Source of the DNA: Calothrix parasitica NIES-267
GTDB taxonomy: Bacteria > Cyanobacteriota > Cyanobacteriia > Cyanobacteriales > Nostocaceae
DNA: 64,000 nt
Assembly (NCBI RefSeq): GCF_002368095.1
Contig: NZ_AP018227.1
Coordinates: 1,511,999 to 1,575,998, forward strand
Direction: 5' to 3'
Position numbers and translations under genes: made by a program. The notes beneath the pieces are model-generated. The model searched no databases and was not told the DNA's origin. It worked only from the letters and a program-made list of their open reading frames with translations. Positions 27,116-36,154 of the stretch are shown here, piece after piece. How positions within the stretch are numbered: position 1 is the first letter of the stretch; every line of letters begins with the position of its first letter.

Positions 27116-27236
27116 TAAGTAAGTCGGTGTTAAAAAATCAATGTATGTCATTGCGAGTGAAACGAAGCAATAGCAAGGGTTTTATGCCCATTTAGATTCT
27201 GTTACACGAATCGGTTTATTTGTACCTACTTACTTA
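27116..27236. repeat. MITE-like element, copy 1 (TAAGTAAGTCGG ends)
   Basis: A 121-bp element begins TAAGTAAGTCGGTGTTAAAA and ends with the near-complement of TAAGTAAGTAGGTACAAATA. The centre has CATTGCGAGTGAAACGAAGC. A second copy is at 36155-36277. It fills part of the 612-bp intergenic region 26914-27525 between the AraC gene and the flavodoxin gene, which is otherwise AT-rich with no gene. Confidence 0.75.
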
Positions 27237-27525
27237 GTTTTTAGGATTTAAAGGATTTCATAAACCTTGCATTATGAAAAAATTAGTTTATTGATTATGA
27301 TTAATTTATTATGACTAATTATTTCAGACCTATATTTATCATTTACAAAAATTAAAACTGTACAAAACATACATTTTTTCCTTTTCCATACTCTAATATA
27401 GCTATTGAAGCTTATTGAAAAAATTAGTCATTAGCTCAAGTTATTGCATAATTTTATTAACGGGAATCTTCTGCGTTCTTATTTCGCTATTTATCTAATA
27501 ATCGACAAACTTTGCAGGAGTTGAA

Positions 27526-28038
27526 ATGTCTAAAAAAATTGGTCTTTTTTTCGGTACAACTACAGGAAAAACCGAAACAATAGCTGAAAGTATTCAACAA
27601 ACTTTTGGTGATATTGATGTTGAATTACACGACATTTCCCAAACTGAAGCTAAAGATTTTAATGGTTATGAATATCTAATTATCGGTAGTCCAACCTGGA
27701 ATCTTGGTGATTTACAAGATGATTGGGAAGGATTTTTCTCTGAATTAGATGAGATAGATTTCTCTGGAAAAACAGTAGCTTATTTTGGTACGGGAGACCA
27801 AGTTGGATATGGAGATACTTTTCAAGATGCAATGGGAATGCTAGAAGAAAAAATATCAGAACGTGGTGGTAAAACTATCGGTTATACTTCAACTGATGGA
27901 TATAATCATACAGGCTCTAAAGCTATTCGTGATGATAAATTTTGTGGACTAGCTATCGATGATGACAGTCAACCGCATCTGACAAAAAAGCGAATTAATG
28001 CTTGGGTTCCTCAAGTAAAGCAAGAATTCGGACTGTAG
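27526..28038 (+). CDS. isiB: Flavodoxin (copy 1)
   Basis: The 170-residue protein is a long-chain flavodoxin. The FMN phosphate loop is GTTTGKTETIAE (residues 10-21). The isoalloxazine is sandwiched by Trp58 in PTWNLGD and by the Tyr in GDQVGYGD near 95. It closely follows the pattern of cyanobacterial IsiB, which replaces ferredoxin as soluble electron carrier under iron starvation. A good ribosome binding site, GCAGGAG, lies 6-12 bases before the ATG. A bidirectional hairpin terminator follows. A second flavodoxin gene lies 2 kb away on the other strand. Iron-stress induction is inferred from the family and neighbours. Confidence 0.95.
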   Translation: MSKKIGLFFGTTTGKTETIAESIQQTFGDIDVELHDISQTEAKDFNGYEYLIIGSPTWNLGDLQDDWEGFFSELDEIDFSGKTVAYFGTGDQVGYGDTFQDAMGMLEEKISERGGKTIGYTSTDGYNHTGSKAIRDDKFCGLAIDDDSQPHLTKKRINAWVPQVKQEFGL

Positions 28039-28056
28039 AGAATTAAAACAAATATT

Positions 28057-28107
28057 TACGAACAAAGAAACCGTCATAAAACTTGTGTTTTTAGTTCTTT
28101 GTTCGTA
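28057..28107. terminator. Bidirectional terminator
   Basis: TACGAACAAAGAA (28057-28069) and TTCTTTGTTCGTA (28095-28107) form a perfect 13-bp stem with a 25-nt loop, followed on the plus strand by TTTTATTTATATT. It lies between the convergent flavodoxin and PepSY genes. Confidence 0.75.
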
Positions 28108-28132
28108 TTTTATTTATATTACCTTGTTTCGA

Positions 28133-29221
28133 TTATTTATATTTTTTTCTAAATCTCGCACCATAGGTTTTATTCCAAAAAATTGCCAAACCTGTCACAA
28201 ATAAAATAGCAGGTACTAATCCCATGATTAAATAAACAAATCGCAATACATTGTTACCATAGGAACCTATATGCAAAGGATAAAGCATTGCCAATAGTTT
28301 ATCTATCCAGGGGGAATTTAATATATTTTTTATCCTTAATACTTCACCACTATACTGGTCTAAATAAATATAGCTTTTGCCATTTTTATTTAAGTCTTTC
28401 GCTAACCTTTTACGAACTACAACGGGAGCTTTATCAGTTGATGGAGGTATTATAATAGTCGGTTTTCCGTCGGGTAATGCAAGATTCGCTTGTTCGACAA
28501 AATCATCTAAAGTTAGTTTATTATTAGTACTTTGAGGAGTTGATAATACTTTTGTTGGCTGAGGAATTCCTGAAACTGTATATCCCAAAGTGACTATTGG
28601 CTTTTTGAAAACCATCATAGTCCCAGTAATTCCAGCAAATATTAAAAATATTACAGATATAAATCCAATCAGTTGATGAAAATCGTAATTAACTAAATGC
28701 TTATTCCGTGCTTTAAATCTGATTGTTAACCCCGTGGATAATCTTTTCCATCCAGACCATAAGGTTAATCCATTGATAGCTCTAGTAATTAATAAAATTC
28801 CACAAATACCAACAAAAAATTCACCAAAATCACCAGCTAATAAATTTGTATGAATTTGTTGAATAATTTTAAGAAAATGATTACTGTCTATAGTCGCTAA
28901 AATTTCTCCACCATAAGGATTAATATAGATATTTTTTTTAGCTTCATTAGCTTTAACTACAACTTGGTATGCATCTTGAGATGAAAGAGGTATTTTAATA
29001 TAATTTAGTTTTTCTTCGGGATAGTTTTGATTAACAATATCCGCTATTTGCTCTATAGAAATACTTTTAGACTCAGGTACTATCTGATGTATTTGAGGAT
29101 TGAAAAAAGAATTAATCTCTTCTGTAAATACTAATATGCTACCTGTAAAAGCAATTATTGCGATGAATAGCCCAACTATAATTCCAATATATCTATGTAA
29201 CTTTAGTTTTTTGCTGCTCAT
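28133..29221 (-). CDS. PepSY-associated TM protein, ferri-siderophore-reductase-like
   Basis: The 362-residue protein starts KLHRYIGIIVGLFIAIIAFT, the first of four predicted membrane helices; the others are near residues 140-165, 185-210 and 325-350. Two periplasmic PepSY-like segments lie between them (YINPYGGEILATID, YIYLDQYSGEVLRIKN). This is the PepSY_TM (PiuB/FoxB-like) pattern. FoxB-type relatives reduce ferric siderophores at the inner membrane, and many are Fur-regulated. Conserved histidines at the helix ends (LHRY, QIHTN, FHQLIG, LHIG) could bind heme. It follows the hydrolase remnant on the same strand with a 31-bp gap and may be in its operon. Function as a siderophore reductase is inference from family and context. 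Confidence 0.85.
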   Translation of the reverse strand: MSSKKLKLHRYIGIIVGLFIAIIAFTGSILVFTEEINSFFNPQIHQIVPESKSISIEQIADIVNQNYPEEKLNYIKIPLSSQDAYQVVVKANEAKKNIYINPYGGEILATIDSNHFLKIIQQIHTNLLAGDFGEFFVGICGILLITRAINGLTLWSGWKRLSTGLTIRFKARNKHLVNYDFHQLIGFISVIFLIFAGITGTMMVFKKPIVTLGYTVSGIPQPTKVLSTPQSTNNKLTLDDFVEQANLALPDGKPTIIIPPSTDKAPVVVRKRLAKDLNKNGKSYIYLDQYSGEVLRIKNILNSPWIDKLLAMLYPLHIGSYGNNVLRFVYLIMGLVPAILFVTGLAIFWNKTYGARFRKKYK

Positions 29222-29252
29222 AAAACTGCCAGTTAGTTTAATTTCTGAGTAT

Positions 29253-29971
29253 TTACGCGCTATTCGTTCGCCAAAAATTGTTTATTTGTTTTCCTACCTT
29301 GTCTGGATAAAAATAATGAAAAAAGTGATGTCCATCCGGACATAACCATAAAATATCTTTCGATTTAAAATAAGTTATCCAATCAGTAATATTAAATCTT
29401 GAAACTATAGTATCTGTGTTACTACCACATACCATTAAAGGTACAGAAATTTCTCCTTTTGGTAAATCTATTATCTTAAATAACGAATGCATACAGGGAG
29501 ATATATACAAATCTTTATTCAAAGCTGCTAGTAATGAATGTATAGGGTGAGGAATTTTGTGACTCCCAAATAAACTAGCAGCAATATTAATTAAAACTTC
29601 TTGACGACTCGCATCAACAGATAGATTTCTTTGTGCATAATAATGTACATGCCACGTTTTCGCAGGCTGTGGTGAAACTGCAAGTAGTGTTAAACTACGA
29701 ATACGCCAAGGATACCGTCGTGCGAATAATAAAGCAATTACACCACTAATTCCATGACCTATCAAATGAACTTGATGTAATTCTGACTGTAAAAAAAATC
29801 GTATAGTAACTCTACAGCGGTTTCTATACAATTGCACTCATCAAAATTATCTTGTATATATTCCCATCTAGCAATTCGCAAATACTTATTTAGATATTGC
29901 TGTAAAGGTAAATCGAAATGTTTTAAACTGGGACTAACATTTACCCAAACGACATCAAAATCATTAGACAT
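29253..29971 (-). pseudogene. Alpha/beta hydrolase split by a single-base frameshift (isiC-like?)
   Basis: Two overlapping minus-strand frames together encode one alpha/beta hydrolase. The first starts at 29971 (MSNDFDVVWVNVSP) behind AAGGAG and continues to ETAVELLYDFF. The second frame resumes with LQSELHQVHLIGHGISGV and runs to 29253. The break coincides with a run of eight A on the plus strand (29791-29798); nine would restore one frame of about 239 residues. The nucleophile elbow reads GHGISG where GHSxGG is usual, so the catalytic Ser position is Gly. A similar hydrolase-like protein accompanies isiA/isiB in some cyanobacteria, and the neighbours here are flavodoxins; the isiC name is tentative. 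It may be a true pseudogene, a slippage-controlled gene or a sequencing error in the homopolymer. Confidence 0.75.
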
Positions 29972-30007
29972 ATAGATATCTCAACTCCTTCTCGTAAGAG
30001 AGGTTGA

Positions 30008-30060
30008 ATGAAAAAAGTGAGTAGTTAATTGACAATAAGTCGTATATTGTCCAACTACTC
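30008..30060 (-). terminator. Intrinsic terminator after flavodoxin copy 2
   Basis: GAGTAGTT (30019-30026) pairs with AACTACTC (30053-30060), and GACAATA pairs with TATTGTC inside. On the minus strand the hairpin is followed by ACTTTTTTC. It should end most transcripts of the flavodoxin gene before the hydrolase remnant. Confidence 0.7.
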
Positions 30061-30111
30061 AATGACAGAGAGTAATTTATCTAGATGAAAATTCAATAAT
30101 TTTGCCAAAAA

Positions 30112-30624
30112 CTATAGCTGAAATTCTTTCTTCAACTGTTCAACCCAAGCCATTACTCTTTCTTCTGTCAAATCAGATTGATTATCTTCATCAATTGCTA
30201 AACCACAGAATTGATTATCATTTCTAACCGCTTTTGATTCGTTAAAATCATAACCTTCTGTTGAGGTATAACCTACAGTTTTACCACCAAGCGAAGAAAT
30301 TTTTTCTTCTAACATCCCTATTGCATCTTGAAAACTACCACTGTAACCTATCTGGTCTCCGGGACCGTAATAAGCTACTGTTTTACCATCAAAATCAACT
30401 TCATCAAGATTTTCAAAAAAGTAATCCCAGTCACTCTGCATTTCACCTAAATTCCAAGTAGAGCAACCAATAACTAAGTATTCATAATCAACAAAATCTT
30501 CTGCTTGAGCTTCCGAAATATCGTATAAATCTACGACATCACCCAACATCTCTTTTATTGTTTCAGCGATAGATTCAGTTACACCTGTTGTTGTACCGTA
30601 AAATAGACCAACCTTCTTAGACAT
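30112..30624 (-). CDS. isiB: Flavodoxin (copy 2)
   Basis: This second long-chain flavodoxin also has 170 residues. The phosphate loop is GTTTGVTESIAE, the first aromatic is the Trp in STWNLGEMQSDW, and the second is the Tyr in GPGDQIGYSG. The C-terminal half (AIDEDNQSDLTEERVMAWVEQL) is close to the Anabaena-type IsiB. It is clearly diverged from the copy at 27526-28038, so this is not a recent duplication. One difference is GPGDQ in place of GTGDQ next to the flavin. The gene has its own terminator downstream. Which of the two is the main iron-stress flavodoxin cannot be decided from sequence. Confidence 0.94.
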   Translation of the reverse strand: MSKKVGLFYGTTTGVTESIAETIKEMLGDVVDLYDISEAQAEDFVDYEYLVIGCSTWNLGEMQSDWDYFFENLDEVDFDGKTVAYYGPGDQIGYSGSFQDAIGMLEEKISSLGGKTVGYTSTEGYDFNESKAVRNDNQFCGLAIDEDNQSDLTEERVMAWVEQLKKEFQL

Positions 30625-30999
30625 TGTTTGACCTGCTATATTACAATTATGAATAAGTACAAAGCTAGATTTGTGTAAAACCTAGTATTTTAAATTAATC
30701 GCTAAAAACGGTTTATCGGCTTTTATATTTTGTATTTCAGCTAACTTTGAAATTTATACAGAGTAAAGGCTTTGCTTAAGGCTTCTTGATAAATATTCTA
30801 AATAAAAGAAATCGCAATGAATGTATATTGGATTATAAATATGATTAAAAGTAGAATTATTTCAGGAAAAAGCTTAAAACGTATTTTGCTAAACAATTAG
30901 ATTACTATATTCTCTATATGTTAATTAGTTTTATAAAATATACAGATTATTATTACCTATTAATCTACCGCGAAAAAATATTCTATTTCAAACTGTCAC

Positions 31000-31028
31000 T
31001 TGCTTAATAATAAATTTTCTTGTATAAA
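31000..31028 (+). promoter_or_regulatory. Promoter candidate for ABC transporter gene
   Basis: TTGCTT, 17 bases, TATAAA would start a transcript near 31035 with a leader of about 110 nt. It lies in the 520-bp region 30625-31144 between divergent genes, which otherwise shows nothing but AT-rich DNA. Confidence 0.45.
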
Positions 31029-31144
31029 TACAATACATATGCTGCTTTTATCAGCATAAATCTAATTTCTTTTGCATACATTCTATAGAGATATAAATTT
31101 TTACCAAACTCAATCCTCAAGAAGTAATCTCCTCAACATCACCT

Positions 31145-32839
31145 ATGAACAATCACCGTCAGCTAGGTCAGAAATTCTGGAGGGTGAGTAAACCTTATTG
31201 GTTTTCTCAAGAAAAACGAGGTGCTGTAGCTCTATTGTCACTTCTAATACTTTTGTCGGTTAGCAGCAGCAGTTTTTTAGTAATAGAAACCATACAAAGA
31301 GGAGAATTGGTTTCATCTTTAGCAGCGAAAGACTCTGATAGATTTTTTAAAACAATACTTTTGCTGTTTGGAATCATTATTGCGACTATTCCATTAATTT
31401 CTCTTAAGACTTATGTCCAAGGTAAACTGAGTCTATATTGGCGTAAATGGCTGACTCATCGTTTTCTATATCGTTATTTTGATAGCCTTAATTATTATCG
31501 TCTCAATTTTTCTCAAGACTTAGACAATCCAGACCAGCGTATTGCTGAAGATATTAATAATTTTACCCAACAATCTTTATTTTTATTAACTATTTTATCT
31601 GATTCAATTTTACAGTTAATCTTATTTAGTGGTGTTTTGTGGGCAACTTCCCCGACTTTGATGTTTGTTTTAATTGTCTATGCTGTGGGAGGAACGCTGG
31701 TTACAACTTTAGTCTTTGGACGTAAACTAGTTGCTATCAACTTTGAGCAACTTAAGCAAGAAGCTAATTTTAGATTTGGTTTAATTCGGGTACGAGATAA
31801 TGCTGAATCAATCGCTTTTTATCGCGGACAAAATCAAGAATTTAGTCGAGTTAAGCAGAAATTTGTTAATGCTTTCAAAAATTTCAATAATTTAATTCGC
31901 TGGCAATTTGGCTTAACTATATTTCAAAATGGCTACCAATATATTAACTTTGTATTACCTTTTATTATCCTAGCACCGCGAATTTTTGCCGGAGATTTAG
32001 AGATTGGAGCAGTAACGCGATCGCAAGCAGCTTTTGAGAGGATTGGTTTTGCTCTAGGCTTGATTATAAATCAGTTTGGGAAGTTGAGCGCTTTGAGTGC
32101 AGCGGTGGATAGGTTGTCATCTTTGTCGGAGTTTTCAGCAAGTAAAAAGTCTTTATCTAATTCCGCAGAGACTAAAATTATTATTCAAGAAAGTCCCGAT
32201 ATCGAAATTAATCATCTTACCGTTCAAATTCCTGAAACTAGTAAAACTATAGTCCAAGATTTATCGGTTAGCGTTCTTAACGGTGAATCTTTATTAATTA
32301 TGGGTGATAGTGGAGTTGGTAAAAGTTCGTTACTGCGTGCGATAGCTGGATTATGGAATTTTGGTACGGGAAATATTCATCGACCAAAACCAGAAGATAT
32401 ATTATTTTTACCACAAAAACCTTACATGATTTTAGGTTCTTTACGGCAACAACTTTTATATCCTTATCTACATCAACAAATTAGCAATGCAGAACTAAAT
32501 GAAGCTTTAGATATAGTTAATTTATCAAAAATAGCAGCTAAATATCAAAATTTAGATACAGTTGAAGATTGGTCGCAATTACTTTCCATTGGAGAACAAC
32601 AGCGTTTAGCTTTTGCTCGCTTATTACTTACAAAACCGAATTATGCAATTTTAGACGAAGCCACCAGCGCTTTAGATGAAACCAACGAATCACAGCTTTA
32701 TCAACAACTCCAGCAAACAGGTATAGCATATATTAGCGTCGGTCATAATCCTCAATTAAAAAACTATCATCACAAGGTACTAGAAATCAAAAATAAACAG
32801 GAATGGAATTTATATAAAACTAAATCCAACGGGAGTTAA
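31145..32839 (+). CDS. ABC transporter, ABCD/YddA type (permease-ATPase), copy 1
   Basis: The 564-residue protein has an ABC_membrane_2-type membrane domain (KTYVQGKLSLYWRKWLTHR, then DNPDQRIAEDINNFT), the hallmark of YddA/ABCD-like transporters. The ATPase domain has Walker A GDSGVGKSS (about 387), a variant signature LSIGEQQR (about 480) and Walker B YAILDEATSALDE (about 499). Relatives move vitamin B12, peptides or fatty acyl compounds, and several cyanobacterial copies sit beside siderophore genes. A paralogue of equal length follows at 33207 on the same strand, so the two may form a heterodimer. The substrate is unknown; siderophore export is a reasonable guess from context. Confidence 0.85.
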   Translation: MNNHRQLGQKFWRVSKPYWFSQEKRGAVALLSLLILLSVSSSSFLVIETIQRGELVSSLAAKDSDRFFKTILLLFGIIIATIPLISLKTYVQGKLSLYWRKWLTHRFLYRYFDSLNYYRLNFSQDLDNPDQRIAEDINNFTQQSLFLLTILSDSILQLILFSGVLWATSPTLMFVLIVYAVGGTLVTTLVFGRKLVAINFEQLKQEANFRFGLIRVRDNAESIAFYRGQNQEFSRVKQKFVNAFKNFNNLIRWQFGLTIFQNGYQYINFVLPFIILAPRIFAGDLEIGAVTRSQAAFERIGFALGLIINQFGKLSALSAAVDRLSSLSEFSASKKSLSNSAETKIIIQESPDIEINHLTVQIPETSKTIVQDLSVSVLNGESLLIMGDSGVGKSSLLRAIAGLWNFGTGNIHRPKPEDILFLPQKPYMILGSLRQQLLYPYLHQQISNAELNEALDIVNLSKIAAKYQNLDTVEDWSQLLSIGEQQRLAFARLLLTKPNYAILDEATSALDETNESQLYQQLQQTGIAYISVGHNPQLKNYHHKVLEIKNKQEWNLYKTKSNGS

Positions 32840-32939
32840 ATAGTATCCTAGGGTGTGTTATCGCGGAATGCGTGATTCACCACAATGCTAATTACAATCT
32901 ATTTTTTCCAGGCTCATAGGAGCTAAAGTAACAAGTAGC

Positions 32940-33016
32940 AAGTAATAAGTAATAAGTAATAAGTAATAAGTAATAAGTAATAAGTAATAAGTAATAAGTA
33001 ATAAGTAATAAGTAAT
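32940..33016. repeat. AAGTAAT heptamer x11
   Basis: Eleven perfect copies of AAGTAAT lie in the 367-bp gap 32840-33206 between the two paralogous transporter genes. Further degenerate TTACTACT units in the opposite sense lie near 33121-33147. No promoter is evident in the rest of the gap. Confidence 0.95.
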
Positions 33017-33206
33017 GTAGTTCCGAAATTGGTATAAAGCCTCTGAAAAAACAACATATTTAATATTAAAGAGAGAACTGTTGCGCGAATCCTCTTTCTT
33101 TAGGAAGAGGTAAAACTTGCTAATTACTACTTACTACTTGCTACTTGTGAACTCTTTCCTCTGTGTTATCCGCGTCTAATAAGGTTTTTTACAATTAATC
33201 TTACCC

Positions 33207-34895
33207 ATGAACAACAAATTCGATATTAAACTATTACAGCAATTTTGGAAAATAGCGAAACCTTACTGGTCATCTTCCGAAAAATGGGGAGCTATTACAC
33301 TTCTAATTCTATTAATCATACTATCAATTATCAGCACTGCACTACTATTAATAGTTAGTATTTTTCTCGGAGAAGTAACCACTGCTTTAGCAGAACAAAA
33401 TCAAGAAATATTTATTCAATCCGTTTCAATTTTTATTGGGATAATAGTATTTGGCGTACTTTTACTATCTTTAAAAAGCTACGTCCAAGCAAAACTTTCT
33501 CTTTATTGGCGACGCTGGTTAACCTATCAATTTCTTAATAAATATTTTGACCGTCAAACATTCTATCGCTTTAGCTTTAATCCTGAAATAGATAATCCCG
33601 ACCAGCGAATAGCTGAAGATATTAATACTTTTACTCTCCAAGCAGTCAACTTTTTAATTATTCTCCTTGATTCAATATTACAATTAATTGGTTTTGCCGG
33701 CATTTTATGGGTAACATCAATACCATTAACATTGTTTTTAATTGGCTATGCTGTTTTCGGAACGGTAATTACAACTATTTTCTTTGGTCGGATTTTGATT
33801 CAAATAAATTACGAGCAACTTAAATATCAAGCAGATTTTCGCTATAATTTAACTCGGGTTCGAGAAAATGCAGAAGCTATTGCTTTTTATCGAGGAGAAA
33901 AATCAGAATCAAATCAAATTAAATCGCGTTTTGGATTAGTTTTAACAAACTTTAATCGTTTAGTCAATTGGCAACTTCGACTTAATTTATTTCAAAATAG
34001 CTATCAATATATTACCTTTCTTTTACCAGCGATTATTCTTGCTCCCCGTATTCTATCTGGAGAATTAGAAGTAGGAGCATTTGCTAGAGCAGGTGCGGCT
34101 TTTAGAAGTATTTTATTAGCTTTAACTTTAATTGTTACCCAGTTTGAAGAATTGAGTAATTTCGCAGCAGGTATTAACCGTTTAGAAAGTTATGCAAAAT
34201 TTGCACGCACAGCACATAAAGTTCCTCCAGAAGCCTCAATTATTGATTTTAGAGAAGATAGCTTTTTGTCTACGCGTAATTTAACTTTATACACTCCAGA
34301 TTATCAAACTACTATTATTGAAGATTTATCTATTACAGTTAACAGGGGTGAATCATTATTAATTGTTGGTGCTAGCGGTGTCGGAAAAAGTTCTTTGCTC
34401 AGAGCAATAGCTGGTTTATGGTATTCGGGAGATGGTTCTATTATTATTCCTCCCCAGGAACAAATACTATTTTTACCTCAACGTCCATACATAATTTTAG
34501 GTTCTTTACGCGAACAACTTTTGTATCCCCAACAGCAAGAAGTTAGCGACGAAAAACTTTTACAAATATTAGAAAAAGTCAACTTACCTTTGATTGGGAA
34601 TAGAATTAATAGCCTTGATACAATAGTAGAATTTAATAAAATACTTTCAATGGGAGAACAACAGCGTCTTGCTTTTGCTCGCTTACTTCTTGCTCAACCA
34701 CAATATGCTGTTTTAGATGAAGCTACTAGTTCTTTAGATGTTAAAAACGAAAAATTACTTTACAGTCAATTACAGCAAAGCGATATTACTTACATCAGCG
34801 TCGGTCATCGTTCTACATTGCTAGACTATCATGATTGTGTTTTACGAATTAATAATGACCGCAGCTATAACTTAATGTCCAAACAAGGTTCGTAG
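33207..34895 (+). CDS. ABC transporter, ABCD/YddA type, copy 2
   Basis: This 562-residue paralogue of the preceding gene keeps the same landmarks: KSYVQAKLSLYWRRWLTYQ, DNPDQRIAEDINTFT, Walker A GASGVGKSS (about 388), LSMGEQQR and YAVLDEATSSLD. The pair probably arose by tandem duplication followed by considerable divergence. They are separated by a heptamer array rather than being tightly coupled. Near the end the H-loop reads ISVGHRS. The likely role is inner-membrane transport of a peptide-like or siderophore-like compound. Whether the two work as a heterodimer or independently is open. Confidence 0.85.
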   Translation: MNNKFDIKLLQQFWKIAKPYWSSSEKWGAITLLILLIILSIISTALLLIVSIFLGEVTTALAEQNQEIFIQSVSIFIGIIVFGVLLLSLKSYVQAKLSLYWRRWLTYQFLNKYFDRQTFYRFSFNPEIDNPDQRIAEDINTFTLQAVNFLIILLDSILQLIGFAGILWVTSIPLTLFLIGYAVFGTVITTIFFGRILIQINYEQLKYQADFRYNLTRVRENAEAIAFYRGEKSESNQIKSRFGLVLTNFNRLVNWQLRLNLFQNSYQYITFLLPAIILAPRILSGELEVGAFARAGAAFRSILLALTLIVTQFEELSNFAAGINRLESYAKFARTAHKVPPEASIIDFREDSFLSTRNLTLYTPDYQTTIIEDLSITVNRGESLLIVGASGVGKSSLLRAIAGLWYSGDGSIIIPPQEQILFLPQRPYIILGSLREQLLYPQQQEVSDEKLLQILEKVNLPLIGNRINSLDTIVEFNKILSMGEQQRLAFARLLLAQPQYAVLDEATSSLDVKNEKLLYSQLQQSDITYISVGHRSTLLDYHDCVLRINNDRSYNLMSKQGS

Positions 34896-34940
34896 TAAGC
34901 ACTTTAGTGCTAAATCCGAGGACTAAAGTCCTTACTACAA
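34893..34940. repeat. AAGTCC-type inverted repeat between convergent genes
   Basis: GTAGTAAGCACTTTAGTGCT and GGACTAAAGTCCTTACTAC form a near-palindrome that overlaps the transporter stop codon. A related element is at 39620-39664. It could serve as a bidirectional terminator for the convergent transporter and exbD genes. Confidence 0.6.
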
Positions 34941-34947
34941 ACTTTGA

Positions 34948-35352
34948 TTACTTTTTCTTAGTCGCTATAGCTAATTTCGCACCCTTTACCAATCGCACTT
35001 TATCCATAACCGCGACAATTTTCCCATGATTCACCCCTTCATCAGCATTCAATACCACCATTAAAGGTTGGTCGGGTTTGACTTTTTCCTTCACCCCTGC
35101 TTCCAAATTATCAAGAGTAATTAGTTGCTTATTCAAAAACAATTTTCCTTCTTTATCTACCGTTAGCGTAACTCGCTCTGGCTGAGCTGATTGTTTCGCA
35201 GAAGATGCTTGGGGTAAATTGACTGGTAAACCTTGTTGACGAGTTAAAAATAGAGTTGACATTATAAAAAATGTCAAAATCGCAAATATCACATCTATCA
35301 TTGGAACGATGTTAATCTGCGCTGGTGGGTCTGCTTCATTTGGTAGACGCAT
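34948..35352 (-). CDS. exbD: ExbD, TonB-system energy transducer
   Basis: I place the start at the ATG at 35352 (MRLPNEADPP), because GAGGAG lies nine bases before it, inside the end of exbB; an ATG at 35373 is possible but has no such site. The 134-residue protein has one membrane helix (NIVPMIDVIFAILTFFIMST) with the conserved Asp that carries protons, then a periplasmic ExbD/TolR domain (VTLTVDKEGKLFLN, VVLNADEGVNHGKIVAVMD). With ExbB it uses the proton gradient to drive TonB. It overlaps exbB by 17 bp, indicating translational coupling. It is the obvious partner of the TonB and receptor genes nearby. Confidence 0.93.
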   Translation of the reverse strand: MRLPNEADPPAQINIVPMIDVIFAILTFFIMSTLFLTRQQGLPVNLPQASSAKQSAQPERVTLTVDKEGKLFLNKQLITLDNLEAGVKEKVKPDQPLMVVLNADEGVNHGKIVAVMDKVRLVKGAKLAIATKKK

Positions 35353-35989
35353 GTATTTTATCTCCTCGTTCATAACGACGACGGTAAAGTAGTTCTAACT
35401 CTCCACCGTATTCTTGAATCAACGCTAACTGTCTTTGATACATTCCTCTAAATGTATTAGCAAACATTAAAGTGAAAATAGCTACAATCAATCCCGCAGC
35501 TGTCGAAACCAACGCTTCACTAATACCCCCGGTTACATTCGCTGTTTGAGAACCCCCTACATCACCTAAATCCAAAGAAGCGAAAGAACCAATTAATCCT
35601 AAGACTGTACCGAGAAGTCCTAATAATGGTGCTAGAGAAATTATAGTATCAAATATATTTTGGAAACGCTTAAGTAAAGGTATCTCAGCCTGCGCTTCAC
35701 TTTCCAATGCTAAACGAAACTCCTCGGGAGTCGGTTCTTCTAATTCCAAAGCAGTGAGAAACATTCGAGCGATAGGTAAATCTGCGTTCTTCCGCAATCC
35801 ATCAATTGCACCCACAACATTATTGCGACGATACAGACTTAATACATCTCGGACTACATCTTTTTGACGACTATTTATCTTCAGCCAAAACTTTATCCTT
35901 TCGGCAATCAGCGCTAATGCCAATATGGAAAAACCCAGCAGCGGTATCATGACTAAGCCGCCAGCCGAGAATACATTACTTATTCCCAT
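35336..35989 (-). CDS. exbB: ExbB, TonB-system proton channel
   Basis: The 217-residue protein has the MotA/TolQ/ExbB fold. It has an N-terminal helix (residues 8-28), a long cytoplasmic segment, then two helices with the signature LAPLLGLLGTVLGLIGSF and EALVSTAAGLIVAIFTLMF. The latter contains the conserved Thr/Ala-rich proton path. The length is typical. It is first in a two-gene exbB-exbD operon on the minus strand. Its 5' side faces a 932-bp intergenic region full of miniature elements, on whose other side a TonB receptor gene is transcribed divergently. Confidence 0.93.
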   Translation of the reverse strand: MGISNVFSAGGLVMIPLLGFSILALALIAERIKFWLKINSRQKDVVRDVLSLYRRNNVVGAIDGLRKNADLPIARMFLTALELEEPTPEEFRLALESEAQAEIPLLKRFQNIFDTIISLAPLLGLLGTVLGLIGSFASLDLGDVGGSQTANVTGGISEALVSTAAGLIVAIFTLMFANTFRGMYQRQLALIQEYGGELELLYRRRYERGDKIHASTK

Positions 35990-36154
35990 GTATAGTTCTC
36001 AAGTAAGTGATGAATGTCTTTCTTAACGCCTATAGATATAGGATATAGAAAATATCAGAGTATATTACAATAAACGACAAAAAAAAGTCAATCTTACTAA
36101 AGTATCAAAAATCAACAATAAATTCAGAATAGGGACTAACAATTATTACCGTAT

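Noticed and set aside
32940-33016. Heptamer arrays (also at 2237, 19985 and 57551) as CRISPR-like repeats
   Set aside because: Units are 7 bp with no spacers; they are simple tandem repeats.
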